Assembly: GCF_035581345.1 (NCBI RefSeq)
Contig: NZ_CP141608.1
Coordinates: 3,068,501-3,132,500, forward strand
Origin: Pseudomonas sp. JQ170C
GTDB lineage: Bacteria; Pseudomonadota; Gammaproteobacteria; Pseudomonadales; Pseudomonadaceae
DNA length: 64,000 nt
Direction of reading: 5' to 3'
A program made the position numbers and the translations under genes. This document shows positions 32,421-40,469 of this stretch, one piece after another (the first letter of the stretch is position 1; the number at the start of each line of letters is the position of its first letter). The notes under the pieces were generated by a model that saw only the letters and a program-made list of their open reading frames with translations, was not told the DNA's origin and made no database searches.

Positions 32421-33605
32421 ATGTCTAAAGCGTATGTAGTCGGGGTAGGTATGATCCCGTTCCTCAAGCCAGGTGCCAGCGGGTCCTATATAGAGATGGG
32501 GGCAGATGCCACCCGCCAGGCCCTCAAGGATGCCGGGCTGGACTATCAGCTTGTGCAGCAGGCCTATGTCGGCTACGTCTACGGCGACTCGACCTCGGGC
32601 CAGTCGGCACTCTATGAGGTCGGTCTGAGCGGTATTCCGGTAGTCAACGTCAACAACAACTGCTCTACCGGTTCCAGCGCCCTGTTCCTGGCACGCCAGG
32701 CCGTGGAGAGCGGTGCGGTGGAATGCGCCCTGGCCCTGGGGTTCGAGCAGATGCAACCGGGCGCCCTGAAGAACCAATGGGAAGACCGCCCAGGCGCCAT
32801 GGGCAAATGCAGCGAAATCGCCAGCCAGTTGACCGCCGACGCCGTGGGCGTGCCGATGGCCCTGCAGATGTTCGGCGGCGCCGGTCGCGAGCACATGCAG
32901 AAATACGGCACCCAGATGAGCACCTTCGCGGCCATCCGCGCCAAGGCCAGCCGCCATGCTGCCAACAACCCGCTGGCGCTGTTTCGCAAAGTGGTCAGCA
33001 CCGAAGACGTCATGAACGACCAGGTGGTCTGGCCTGGGGTGATGACCCGTCTGATGGCCTGCCCGCCGACCTGCGGCGCCGCCGCCGCGATCATCTGCAG
33101 CGAAGCCTTCGCCAAGAAGCATGGCCTGCGCACTGACGTGGTGATCCTCGCCCAGTCGATGACCACCGATAAGCCGGTCTCGTACGAGCCGGCCTCGATG
33201 ATTCAAATGGTCGGCTTCGACATGGCCCAGCGTGCGGCCCGCGAAGTCTACGAGAAAGCTGGCGTTTCGCCGCAGGACATCCGCGTGGCCGAGATGCATG
33301 ACTGCTTCGCCCACAACGAACTGCTCACCTACGAATCCCTTGGCCTGTGTGATGTAGGTGGAGCCGAGCGCTTCGTGCTCGATGGCGACAACACCTATGG
33401 CGGCCAGGTGGTGACCAACCCGTCCGGCGGCCTGCTCTCCAAGGGTCACCCATTGGGTGCCACGGGCCTGGCCCAGTGCTACGAGCTGACCCATCAGTTG
33501 CGCGGCAGCGCCCAGGAGCGTCAGGTCGAGGGTGTAAACCTTGCCCTCCAGCACAACCTGGGGCTGGGCGGCGCGTGCGTCGTGACCCTGTACGGTCGCG
33601 GCTGA
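32421..33605 (+). CDS. SCPx-type thiolase, operon A
   Basis: A 394-residue thiolase of the sterol-carrier-protein-x type. The nucleophile is Cys81 in NNNCSTGSSALFLARQ. Acid-base residues are His293 in EMHDCFAHNELLTYE and His343 in SKGHPLGATGLAQC. MFGGAGREHMQKYGTQ and DGDNTYGGQVVTNPSGG match the thiolase domain of animal SCPx. SCPx cleaves 3-oxoacyl-CoAs with a 2-methyl branch, including bile-acid intermediates, releasing propionyl-CoA; some bacterial relatives are retro-aldolases instead (Ltp2 type). Start: AAGGAG six bases before ATG. First gene of operon A, with a close paralogue at 56168-57355. Cytosolic. Confidence 0.88.
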   Translation: MSKAYVVGVGMIPFLKPGASGSYIEMGADATRQALKDAGLDYQLVQQAYVGYVYGDSTSGQSALYEVGLSGIPVVNVNNNCSTGSSALFLARQAVESGAVECALALGFEQMQPGALKNQWEDRPGAMGKCSEIASQLTADAVGVPMALQMFGGAGREHMQKYGTQMSTFAAIRAKASRHAANNPLALFRKVVSTEDVMNDQVVWPGVMTRLMACPPTCGAAAAIICSEAFAKKHGLRTDVVILAQSMTTDKPVSYEPASMIQMVGFDMAQRAAREVYEKAGVSPQDIRVAEMHDCFAHNELLTYESLGLCDVGGAERFVLDGDNTYGGQVVTNPSGGLLSKGHPLGATGLAQCYELTHQLRGSAQERQVEGVNLALQHNLGLGGACVVTLYGRG

Positions 33606-33639
33606 TCCCCTTATTTCCTTACCCGCCGGAGAAAATCAA

Positions 33640-34077
33640 ATGGCAGACAAGAGTCTGATCGGCCGTTCCCTGGGCGTCAGCAGCGCCGAAGTCGAAAAAG
33701 GCCGCTTGCGCTTTTTCGCCAAGGCCATTGGCGAAACCGACCCGGTCTACACCGATGAAGCCGTGGCAAAGGCCGCGGGCTACAAATCCCTGCCCGTTCC
33801 GCCAACGTTCCTCATGTGCCTGCAAAGTGAGGGACGCGACCTGGTCGAGCAACTGAACATCTACGGTTTCGACCTGGGCCGCATCCTGCACGCCGAGCAA
33901 GGCTTCACCTACCACAAACCCGCGGTCGCCGGAGATGTGCTGACATTCGATACGCGAGTCGTCGATGTCTATGAAAAAAGAGGCGGTGCCCTGCAGTTCG
34001 TGGTCAATGAAACCCGCGTGACCAATCAGGATGGCGAGCACATTGCCGACATCCGTTCCTCCCTTGTCCAGCGCTGA
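33640..34077 (+). CDS. MaoC N-type (FAS1-like) dehydratase subunit, operon A
   Basis: A 145-residue single-hotdog protein. The region FAKAIGETDPVYTDEA corresponds to the hydratase-2 motif but lacks the catalytic Asp-x4-His pair, as is normal for the MaoC_dehydrat_N family. VPPTFLMCL and LGRILHAEQGFTYH are also typical. It therefore needs a catalytic partner, which is encoded next (10-bp gap). Split MaoC pairs such as ChsH1/ChsH2 hydrate bulky enoyl-CoAs, including steroid side chains. Start: CGGAG upstream of ATG. The paralogue in operon B (55661-56101) is one residue longer and nearly collinear. Confidence 0.87.
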   Translation: MADKSLIGRSLGVSSAEVEKGRLRFFAKAIGETDPVYTDEAVAKAAGYKSLPVPPTFLMCLQSEGRDLVEQLNIYGFDLGRILHAEQGFTYHKPAVAGDVLTFDTRVVDVYEKRGGALQFVVNETRVTNQDGEHIADIRSSLVQR

Positions 34078-34087
34078 GGAGCCACCG

Positions 34088-34507
34088 ATGACTACCCTTC
34101 AATACTCGGATATCCAGGTCGGTGACGAACTTGCAGCATTGACCTTGCCGGCGGTCAACCGTACCACCCTCGCCCTCTACTGCGGGGCTTCGGGTGACCA
34201 CAACCCGATCCATGTCGACATCGACTTCGCTCGCAAGGCACGCATGCCCGACGTCTTCGCCCACGGCATGTTGTCTGCCGCCTACCTCGGGCGCCTGCTG
34301 ACCGCCTGGGTGCCACAGGCACAACTGCGTGACTTTTCCATGCGCTTTACCGGCATCACCCAGCTAGGCCATGTGCCGACTTGCACCGGCAGCGTTATCG
34401 AAAAATTCGAAATCGCAGGCGAGAAGCGCGTGCGTGTGCAAATCCGCTGTGCCAACCAGCATGGCGAAGAGAAGCTGGCCGGCGAAGCCGTTGTCGCCCT
34501 GGCCTGA
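34088..34507 (+). CDS. MaoC-family (R)-specific enoyl-CoA hydratase subunit, operon A
   Basis: A 139-residue hotdog protein carrying the hydratase-2 motif CGASGDHNPIHVD, with Asp37 and His42 as the catalytic pair. I start it at the ATG at 34088, where the ribosome site GAGGAG overlaps the stop codon of the preceding MaoC-N gene; the two subunits are translationally linked. It should hydrate trans-2-enoyl-CoA to the (3R)-hydroxyacyl-CoA, the stereochemistry used by peroxisomal MFE-2. The FAHGMLSAAYLGRLL segment lines the acyl pocket. The bulky substrate preference is inferred from the split-subunit type. Confidence 0.88.
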   Translation: MTTLQYSDIQVGDELAALTLPAVNRTTLALYCGASGDHNPIHVDIDFARKARMPDVFAHGMLSAAYLGRLLTAWVPQAQLRDFSMRFTGITQLGHVPTCTGSVIEKFEIAGEKRVRVQIRCANQHGEEKLAGEAVVALA

Positions 34508-34545
34508 AGACCGCTAACACTCAAACAAGAAACGAGAACAGCTCA

Positions 34546-35376
34546 ATGAAAAAGCTCGAAGGAAAAGTAGCCCTGGTGACCGGTTCCGGTCGTGGTATCG
34601 GCCGTGAAGTGGCGCTGCAACTGGCCGCCTATGGTGCCAAAGTCGTGGTCAACGACCTCGACGCCGCACCGGCTGAAGAAGTGGTCGCAGAAATTCGCAA
34701 CGCCGGCGGTGAAGCGGTTGCCTGCGTCGGTAGCGTCACGGCCGTCGACTTCGCCGAGCGTTTCGTCAAGACCGCAGTGGAAAGCTACGGTGGCATCGAC
34801 ATCATCATCAACAACGCCGGCTACACCTGGGACAACGTCATCCAGAAAATGACCGATGAGCAGTGGTACGCCATCATCGACTGCCACCTGACCGCGCCGT
34901 TCCGTATCTTGCGCGCCGCCCAGCCGGTCATCAGCGCCCAGGCCAAGAAAGAGGCTGCCGAAGGCCGCGAAGTGTTCCGCAAGGTGGTGAACATCTCCTC
35001 CGTCGCCGCCGCCGGCAATGCCGGTCAGACCAACTACTCTTCGGCCAAAGCCGGCATCCTGGGCATGACCAAGACCCTGGCCAAGGAATGGGGACGCCTG
35101 AAAGTCTGCGTCAATGCCGTGGCTTTCGGCTTCATCGACACCCGCCTGACCCAGGCGCTGGCAGGCAACGAAAGCAAGACCGTCAGCATCGAAGGCCGGG
35201 AAATCAAGGTCGGCGTGCAACAGGCCATGATCGACGGCGCCAGCCAGGCCATTCCGCTAGGTCGCCCGGGTACGCCTGAAGAGGCTGCCGGTTCGGTGGT
35301 CATGCTGTGCCTGCCGGAAGCCAACTACGTTTCTGGCCAGACCCTGGTCTGCGGTGGCGGCCAAGGCGCGCTCTGA
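34546..35376 (+). CDS. SDR, MFE-2-like 3-hydroxyacyl-CoA dehydrogenase, operon A
   Basis: A 276-residue short-chain dehydrogenase. TGSGRGIGR (12-20) binds the cofactor, and the acidic Asp37 in VVVNDLD favours NAD. The active site is Ser151/152 (NISSVAAAG) with Tyr164 and Lys168 (NYSSAKAG). The VVVNDLD segment and the GQTNYSSAKAGILG stretch recall the dehydrogenase domain of peroxisomal MFE-2 (D-bifunctional protein), and it lies next to a hydratase-2 pair, so oxidation of a (3R)-hydroxyacyl-CoA is likely. The ATG at 34546 is chosen over the longer frame because the conserved region starts there; the ribosome site is weak (GAGAA). Paralogue: 54333-55163, same length. Confidence 0.87.
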   Translation: MKKLEGKVALVTGSGRGIGREVALQLAAYGAKVVVNDLDAAPAEEVVAEIRNAGGEAVACVGSVTAVDFAERFVKTAVESYGGIDIIINNAGYTWDNVIQKMTDEQWYAIIDCHLTAPFRILRAAQPVISAQAKKEAAEGREVFRKVVNISSVAAAGNAGQTNYSSAKAGILGMTKTLAKEWGRLKVCVNAVAFGFIDTRLTQALAGNESKTVSIEGREIKVGVQQAMIDGASQAIPLGRPGTPEEAAGSVVMLCLPEANYVSGQTLVCGGGQGAL

Positions 35377-35465
35377 TCGCTGCACACCGTTCACGCTTTT
35401 CCTGCGTACATCCCCCGGGTGTGCGCAGCCACTCATAACAACAACGAGATTTCCGAGGTTTCGCC

Positions 35466-36611
35466 ATGCTGGAGAACTACCGTTCGCCCTGGCTCGACGA
35501 TGACGTCAGCCCCTTCGCCGACAGTGTCCACCGCTTTGTCACCACCCACCTGGCACCGCTTGAAGAGCAATGGCGCGAACAGCACCAGGCCGACCGTGCG
35601 TCCTGGCTTGCCGCCGGCGAGATGGGCATGATCCTCCCCGATGTTGACGTCGAATACGGCGGCTCGGGCGGTACGCCGGCGCATTTGGCGGCGGTGATGA
35701 ACGAAATGGCCTACGCCGGGGTAATGGGCCTGGGCCTGGGTATCAACCACATCGTCGGCCATTACATCCTCGCAGACGGCACCGAAGCCCAGAAGCAGCA
35801 CTGGTTGCCGAAGATCGCTTCGGGTGAAGTCATCTGTTCGGTGGCCATGACCGAGCCGGGCACCGGCTCCGATCTGCAAGCGGTGCGTACCCGTGCGGTG
35901 AAACAGGGCGACAGCTACATCATCAACGGCGCCAAGACCTTCATCACCAATGGCCAGACCAGCGACATGGTGGCCGTGGTTGCCAAGACCGATATCAATG
36001 CGGGCTCCAAAGGCATTTCGATTTTCCTGGTAGACACCGCACTGCCTGGCTTTCGCCGCGGCAAATGCCTGGACAAGGTAGGCCAGCAGTCGGCCGATAC
36101 CTCGGAAATGTTCTTCGACGATGTCGAAGTGCCCGCTGAATGCCTGCTGGGCGGCGTCGAAGGCAAAGGTTTCTATACCTTGATGAAGCAATTGCCGTTT
36201 GAGCGCGCGCAAATTGCCATCACTGCAACGGCGACCATGGAGCGCGCGCTGGCGCTGACCATCGAGTACACCAAGGAACGCAAGGTGTTTGGCAAACCGG
36301 TGCTGGACTTCCAGAACACCCGCTTCACCCTGGCCGATGTCAAGGCCACGGTTCTGGCATCGCGTACCTTCTGCGACCACCTCATCCAGCAATGGGTGGA
36401 CGGCAAGCTCGACCCGACCCTGGCCTCGATGGCTAAATTCTGGCTGACCGAACGTCAGAGCGAAGTGCTTGACCGTTGCCTGCAGTTCTTTGGCGGCTAC
36501 GGCTACATGAACGAGTACCCGATTGCCCGCATGTGGGCCGACGCGCGTGTTGCGCGCATCTACGGCGGTACCAACGAGATCCAGCGCGAGCTGGTCGGCC
36601 GTTCGCTTTAA
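35466..36611 (+). CDS. Acyl-CoA dehydrogenase, long-chain/branched type, operon A
   Basis: A 381-residue flavoenzyme. CSVAMTEPGTGSDLQAVRT is the flavin region. QLPFERAQIAIT and RIYGGTNEIQRELVGRSL strongly resemble mitochondrial LCAD, where the catalytic Glu is on the helix near PxER and the YGG position is not acidic. LCAD-type enzymes accept long and 2-methyl-branched acyl-CoAs. It would make the 2-enoyl-CoA that the neighbouring MaoC pair hydrates. Start: GAGG nine bases before ATG. An 89-bp gap separates it from the SDR gene. The paralogue at 53162-54313 shares the opening ENY-SPW and most motifs. Confidence 0.9.
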   Translation: MLENYRSPWLDDDVSPFADSVHRFVTTHLAPLEEQWREQHQADRASWLAAGEMGMILPDVDVEYGGSGGTPAHLAAVMNEMAYAGVMGLGLGINHIVGHYILADGTEAQKQHWLPKIASGEVICSVAMTEPGTGSDLQAVRTRAVKQGDSYIINGAKTFITNGQTSDMVAVVAKTDINAGSKGISIFLVDTALPGFRRGKCLDKVGQQSADTSEMFFDDVEVPAECLLGGVEGKGFYTLMKQLPFERAQIAITATATMERALALTIEYTKERKVFGKPVLDFQNTRFTLADVKATVLASRTFCDHLIQQWVDGKLDPTLASMAKFWLTERQSEVLDRCLQFFGGYGYMNEYPIARMWADARVARIYGGTNEIQRELVGRSL

Positions 36612-36633
36612 GCGCCAGCCGCCATTACTCAAA

Positions 36634-36651
36634 GGCACTCGCAGGAGTGCC
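36634..36651 (+). other. Stem-loop ahead of the DUF2889 gene
   Basis: GGCACTC (36634-36640) and GAGTGCC (36645-36651) form a perfect seven-pair stem with a four-base loop. It lies 33 bp upstream of the DUF2889 start, whose own ribosome site is poor (GAGA). No T-run follows on the plus strand. It may act as an RNA processing or expression-setting element. Confidence 0.4.
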
Positions 36652-36683
36652 ATTGGCTATTCCAGCGTTGCGAGATCAGTGAC

Positions 36684-37265
36684 ATGAGCGAAATAGACAC
36701 TCCCGCGTCAAGCGAGCCGGGCAGAACACCGCTGCATACGCGCCAGGTCACCTGTAGTGGGTACTTGCGCGACGATGGCCTGATCGACATCGATGGCCAC
36801 CTGCTGGACATCAAGCACCAGGATCACGATGCCTACTACAAGCTGATTCCGGCCGGTGCCCCGGTGCATCAGATGCGCGTACGCCTGACCGCCGACCTGC
36901 AGTTCGTGATCCACAACCTCGAGGCCGTTACCGAAGATGCGCCCACCCCGTACTGCCCTCAGGTGGCTGACGTCTACAAGCGCCTTATCGGTCTGAAAAT
37001 CGGTCCGGGCTTCAAAAAGCAGGTCGCACAACGAGTCGGCGGTGCCCAGGGCTGTACCCACCTGACCGAATTGCTCGGCCCCATGGCCACCACGCTGTAC
37101 CAGAGCACCTTCGACCTGATCTGGAATGCCGAACGTCAACGCGCGGCCAGCGACCCGGACTACGTCATCCCCACACCCTGGGTAATCGGCACCTGTCATG
37201 CCTATCGCCAGGACGGCGAAGCGGTACGCACCCGGTGGCCGCAAGCGCTGCCCGCCAACGAGTAA
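36684..37265 (+). CDS. DUF2889-domain protein
   Basis: A 193-residue protein of unknown function. The family pattern is clear: LHTRQVTCSGYLRDDGLIDI near residue 17, GAPVHQMRVRLT, IGLKIGPGFKK and GCTHLTELLGPMATTLYQ. No signal peptide or membrane segment is seen, so it is probably cytosolic. DUF2889 genes often sit among acyl-CoA metabolism genes. Conserved His and Cys (GCTHLTELL) suggest a metal or catalytic site, but no reaction is known. It is the only member of operon A's core with no counterpart in operon B, which makes it a candidate for what distinguishes the two pathways. Confidence 0.85.
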   Translation: MSEIDTPASSEPGRTPLHTRQVTCSGYLRDDGLIDIDGHLLDIKHQDHDAYYKLIPAGAPVHQMRVRLTADLQFVIHNLEAVTEDAPTPYCPQVADVYKRLIGLKIGPGFKKQVAQRVGGAQGCTHLTELLGPMATTLYQSTFDLIWNAERQRAASDPDYVIPTPWVIGTCHAYRQDGEAVRTRWPQALPANE

Positions 37266-37339
37266 TCAGACACCCGCACATCCTCAGCAGCTGGCAACTG
37301 CCCTGCGCTTTCAAGAACAATAAAAGACTGGAGTGACCG

Positions 37340-38908
37340 ATGTACATTACCCAAGGATTGCACCGCCACCTGCAACGCTGCCCGCAGGCGACCGCCATCG
37401 AAACCCAGGACCGGAGTATGACCTACGCCCAGTTCGGCGACCGCGTCGCCCGCCTCGCCGGTGCCCTGAAGAACCTCGGCGTGGCCAGCGGCGAGCGTGT
37501 GGCGATGCTCTCGCTCAACTCGCATCGTTACATCGAGTACTACCAGGCGGTGCCTTGGGCCGACGCAGTGCTCAACCCGGTCAATATCCGCTGGAGCGTG
37601 GCCGAGATCGTCTACTCACTGGATGACTCGGACACCAGCGTATTGATCGTCGACAACAACTTTATCGCGTTGGCCGGGCACATCATTGCCGCGGCCAAGA
37701 CCTTGCGTACGGTGATTTACGCGGGCGACGGCGAAACGCCAGACGGCATGCTCAACTACGAAGCACTGATTGCGCAGAGCGCGCCGGTTGCCGATGCTCG
37801 GCGCCACGGCGACGCGCTGCTGGGTATTTTCTACACCGGCGGTACTACCGGGTTCCCCAAGGGCGTGATGCTCAGCCATAACAATGTCTGTGCTTCCTCC
37901 CTGGCGTTGGTGGCAGCAAATTCCTGCCGTGCTCAAGAGCGTTACCTGCACGTCATGCCCATGTTCCACCTGGCCGACTTCGCGGCAATGACCGCCCTGT
38001 TCATCAGCGGCGGCACGCACCTGTTGCTGCCCTCGTTCAATCCGCAGAACGTGCTGCAGATGATCGCCAGCCAGCGCATCAGCGAACTGTTGCTGGCGCC
38101 GACCATGATCCAGATGCTGCTGGATTGGCGCGACAATCATCCAGACGCCGCAGCGCTGGACCTGTCGTCGCTGCAGATTATCGGTTACGGCGCATCACCG
38201 ATTACCCCGGCGCTGCTCAAACGCACCCGCGAAGCGTTCCCCGCCGCCGGCTTGCGCCAGGGCTACGGCATGACCGAACTGGCACCAATGGCCACCCTGC
38301 TGCTTCCGCAGTACCACAGCGAAGAACACCACCATAGCGGCAAGATGTACTCCGCCGGCCTGCCGGCCATGTGCGTGGAAGTCCGTATCGTCGATGGCGA
38401 TGACGTAGAAGTGCCCCGTGGCACCGTCGGCGAGATTGTCGTGCGTGGCCCCAACGTCATGCTCGGCTACTGGAACAAACCCGAGGCCACTGCCGAAGCG
38501 ATCCGTGACGGCTGGATGCATACCGGCGATGGCGGCTTTATGGATGAAGACGGCTTTGTGCACGTTTGCGACCGCCTCAAAGACATGATTGTCAGTGGTG
38601 GCGAGAACATCTACAGCGCCGAAGTGGAAACCGCGATTGCCAGCCACCCGGCAGTTGCCCAGGTGGCGGTGATTGGCATCCCGTGCAAGAAATGGGGCGA
38701 AACCGTGCATGCGGTGATCATCCGCAAAGCCGATGCCGATGTCGCCGACGTCGAAATCGTTGCCCATTGCCGCGAACGTATCGCCGGCTACAAGTGCCCG
38801 CGCAGTGTCGAGTTCCGCGACAGCCTGCCCTTGTCCAGTGTCGGCAAGGTGCTCAAGACCGACCTGCGCGCCCCCTTCTGGGAAGGCCGCAAGCGCGGCG
38901 TGGCCTGA
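37340..38908 (+). CDS. Acyl-CoA synthetase (AMP-binding family), operon A
   Basis: A 522-residue adenylate-forming enzyme. The ATP loop is FYTGGTTGFPKGVMLSH, the A5 motif is YGMTEL, and the hinge region reads GWMHTGDGGFMDEDGF and then DRLKDMIVSGGENIYSAEVE. The catalytic Lys lies in SSVGKVLK near the end. It activates a carboxylic acid to its CoA thioester using ATP, the entry step of the pathway. Start: GGAG seven bases before ATG, preceded by a 74-bp gap after DUF2889. The operon B paralogue (51428-52996) is exactly the same length and starts with the same residues (MYITQGLHRH). Confidence 0.92.
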   Translation: MYITQGLHRHLQRCPQATAIETQDRSMTYAQFGDRVARLAGALKNLGVASGERVAMLSLNSHRYIEYYQAVPWADAVLNPVNIRWSVAEIVYSLDDSDTSVLIVDNNFIALAGHIIAAAKTLRTVIYAGDGETPDGMLNYEALIAQSAPVADARRHGDALLGIFYTGGTTGFPKGVMLSHNNVCASSLALVAANSCRAQERYLHVMPMFHLADFAAMTALFISGGTHLLLPSFNPQNVLQMIASQRISELLLAPTMIQMLLDWRDNHPDAAALDLSSLQIIGYGASPITPALLKRTREAFPAAGLRQGYGMTELAPMATLLLPQYHSEEHHHSGKMYSAGLPAMCVEVRIVDGDDVEVPRGTVGEIVVRGPNVMLGYWNKPEATAEAIRDGWMHTGDGGFMDEDGFVHVCDRLKDMIVSGGENIYSAEVETAIASHPAVAQVAVIGIPCKKWGETVHAVIIRKADADVADVEIVAHCRERIAGYKCPRSVEFRDSLPLSSVGKVLKTDLRAPFWEGRKRGVA

Positions 38909-38942
38909 ATGCCGATCCACTCAACCACAAGGACAGTCAATC

Positions 38943-40400
38943 ATGGGATTTCAGCGTTTGCGTCATCACGCTGCAAGGTATAAAAACCTGCTCGCCATCG
39001 CCCTGCTGGGGGCGCTGGCCATCGCGGCCCTGCCTCAGGTCAAACAGGCCAGTGCCAGCCTGACGGCGAACCAGCTGCACACCCGCATGCTCGAACGCCG
39101 CGCTGTCGAAGCGGCGATCTGGGGCATGCCACTGGCCAACTTCGACGCCATGCGCCAGGCCTACTTTCGTGATGCCGGGGCTCAGTACAACGACATCATG
39201 TACTGGTCCAGGCCATCGGACTGGAAGAACCAGACCACGACGCCGAACCACTCGACGCTCTATGTGATGCTGTTCGTCAACCTCAAGGATGGCCCGGTGG
39301 TGGTCGACATTCCGGCCACCGCCAACGCCGGCCTGTATGGCAGCTTGCTCGATGCCTGGACCATTCCGCTGATCAACGTCGGCAGCCTTGGCCAGGACAA
39401 GGGCCAGGGCGCGCGCTACGTTCTGCTGCCCCCGGGTTACCAGGGCCAGGTGCCGGACGGTTATGTGCCAGTGCACAGCACGACCTTCAACAACTACAGC
39501 CTGCTGCGCGTCATCACCAAAACCACCAGCGACGCAGACCTGGCCACTGGCGTCGACTACCTCAAATCGCTGAAGGTCTATCCGTTGGCCAGCGCCAAGG
39601 CACCTGCCGCCAACCGCTTCCTGGACATGGCCGACAAGGTGCTCGATGGCATCACCCCGTACGATGCGCGCTTCTTCGATTCGGTCGCGCGCATGGTCGC
39701 GGAAGAGCCGGTGCAACCGCGTGACCTGAGCATGATGGGCCAGCTCAAGGCCCTGGATATCGGCAAAGGCCTGAGTTTCAACCCGGACAGCCAACGCAAG
39801 CAGTTGCTCGACGCCGCTGCGGGCGAAGCCCATGCCTACCTGATGGAAGGCTATGCAGGGTCTGGCGAGGCGATCTGGAGCGAACAGCGGCAATGGCGCT
39901 CGCTGGCCAGCCGTGCAGTGTCGATGGGCACCCGGCTGAGCTTTATCGAGCCGGACAAAGGGCTGTACCTGGACGAACGCGCCTATGCCTGGTTCGCCAT
40001 GTTCGCCCCCATCGTGCCGCCAGGCCCGCACGTGTACATGAAAAGCTACCAGACCGACCGGGGCGAGCGCCTCGATGGCAGCCACACCTACAAGTTGACC
40101 ATCCCGGCCAATGCCCCGGCTCGCGATTTCTGGGCGGTCGATGTCTACGACGCGCAAACCGCCGGTTTCATCCGCGAAGCCAAAGTCGTCGGCCTTGACT
40201 CCTACAACGCGCAGCTGAAGAAGAACAGCGATGGCAGCATTGACCTGTACTTCGGGCCAACACCGCCGCCGGGGCAGGAACACAACTGGATCAGTACCCG
40301 ACCGGGTAACCCGTTCTTCACCCTGTTCCGCATCTATGGACCGGATAAAGGCATCATCGACCGCAGTTGGGTGCTCAACGATATTCAGCAGATCGACTAG
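38943..40400 (+). CDS. Exported DUF1254/DUF1214-domain protein, operon A tail
   Basis: A 485-residue protein beginning with a long basic and hydrophobic leader (NLLAIALLGALAIAALPQV at about residues 15-33, then KQASASL), a signal peptide or anchor. DUF1254 part: AAIWGMPLANFDAMRQAYF, then TPNHSTLYVMLFV and YVLLPPGYQGQVPDGY. DUF1214 part: ARDFWAVDVYDAQT, YFGPTPPPGQEHNWI and FFTLFRIYGP. It starts 34 bp after the acyl-CoA synthetase with AAGGA upstream, so it is the eighth gene of operon A. Function is unknown. Placement straight after cytosolic beta-oxidation genes suggests these exported proteins handle the same substrate outside the inner membrane. Confidence 0.87.
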   Translation: MGFQRLRHHAARYKNLLAIALLGALAIAALPQVKQASASLTANQLHTRMLERRAVEAAIWGMPLANFDAMRQAYFRDAGAQYNDIMYWSRPSDWKNQTTTPNHSTLYVMLFVNLKDGPVVVDIPATANAGLYGSLLDAWTIPLINVGSLGQDKGQGARYVLLPPGYQGQVPDGYVPVHSTTFNNYSLLRVITKTTSDADLATGVDYLKSLKVYPLASAKAPAANRFLDMADKVLDGITPYDARFFDSVARMVAEEPVQPRDLSMMGQLKALDIGKGLSFNPDSQRKQLLDAAAGEAHAYLMEGYAGSGEAIWSEQRQWRSLASRAVSMGTRLSFIEPDKGLYLDERAYAWFAMFAPIVPPGPHVYMKSYQTDRGERLDGSHTYKLTIPANAPARDFWAVDVYDAQTAGFIREAKVVGLDSYNAQLKKNSDGSIDLYFGPTPPPGQEHNWISTRPGNPFFTLFRIYGPDKGIIDRSWVLNDIQQID

Positions 40401-40469
40401 GACGTCAGTGTGAAACGGCGGGCGCCTGCCGTGGCGCTTGCCTTCAAAACAACAATAAGGAACTCCGAA

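Noticed and set aside
34381-34545. N-terminal extension of the operon A SDR.
   Set aside because: It overlaps the MaoC-C gene in another frame, and the operon B paralogue begins at the equivalent of 34546.
35377-35465. An imperfect stem between the operon A SDR and dehydrogenase genes as an internal terminator.
   Set aside because: The stem is interrupted with a loop of nearly 30 bases and no T-run.
38733-38942. N-terminal extension of the first tandem DUF1254 protein.
   Set aside because: It overlaps the end of the acyl-CoA synthetase gene; a basic signal-type leader starts at 38943.
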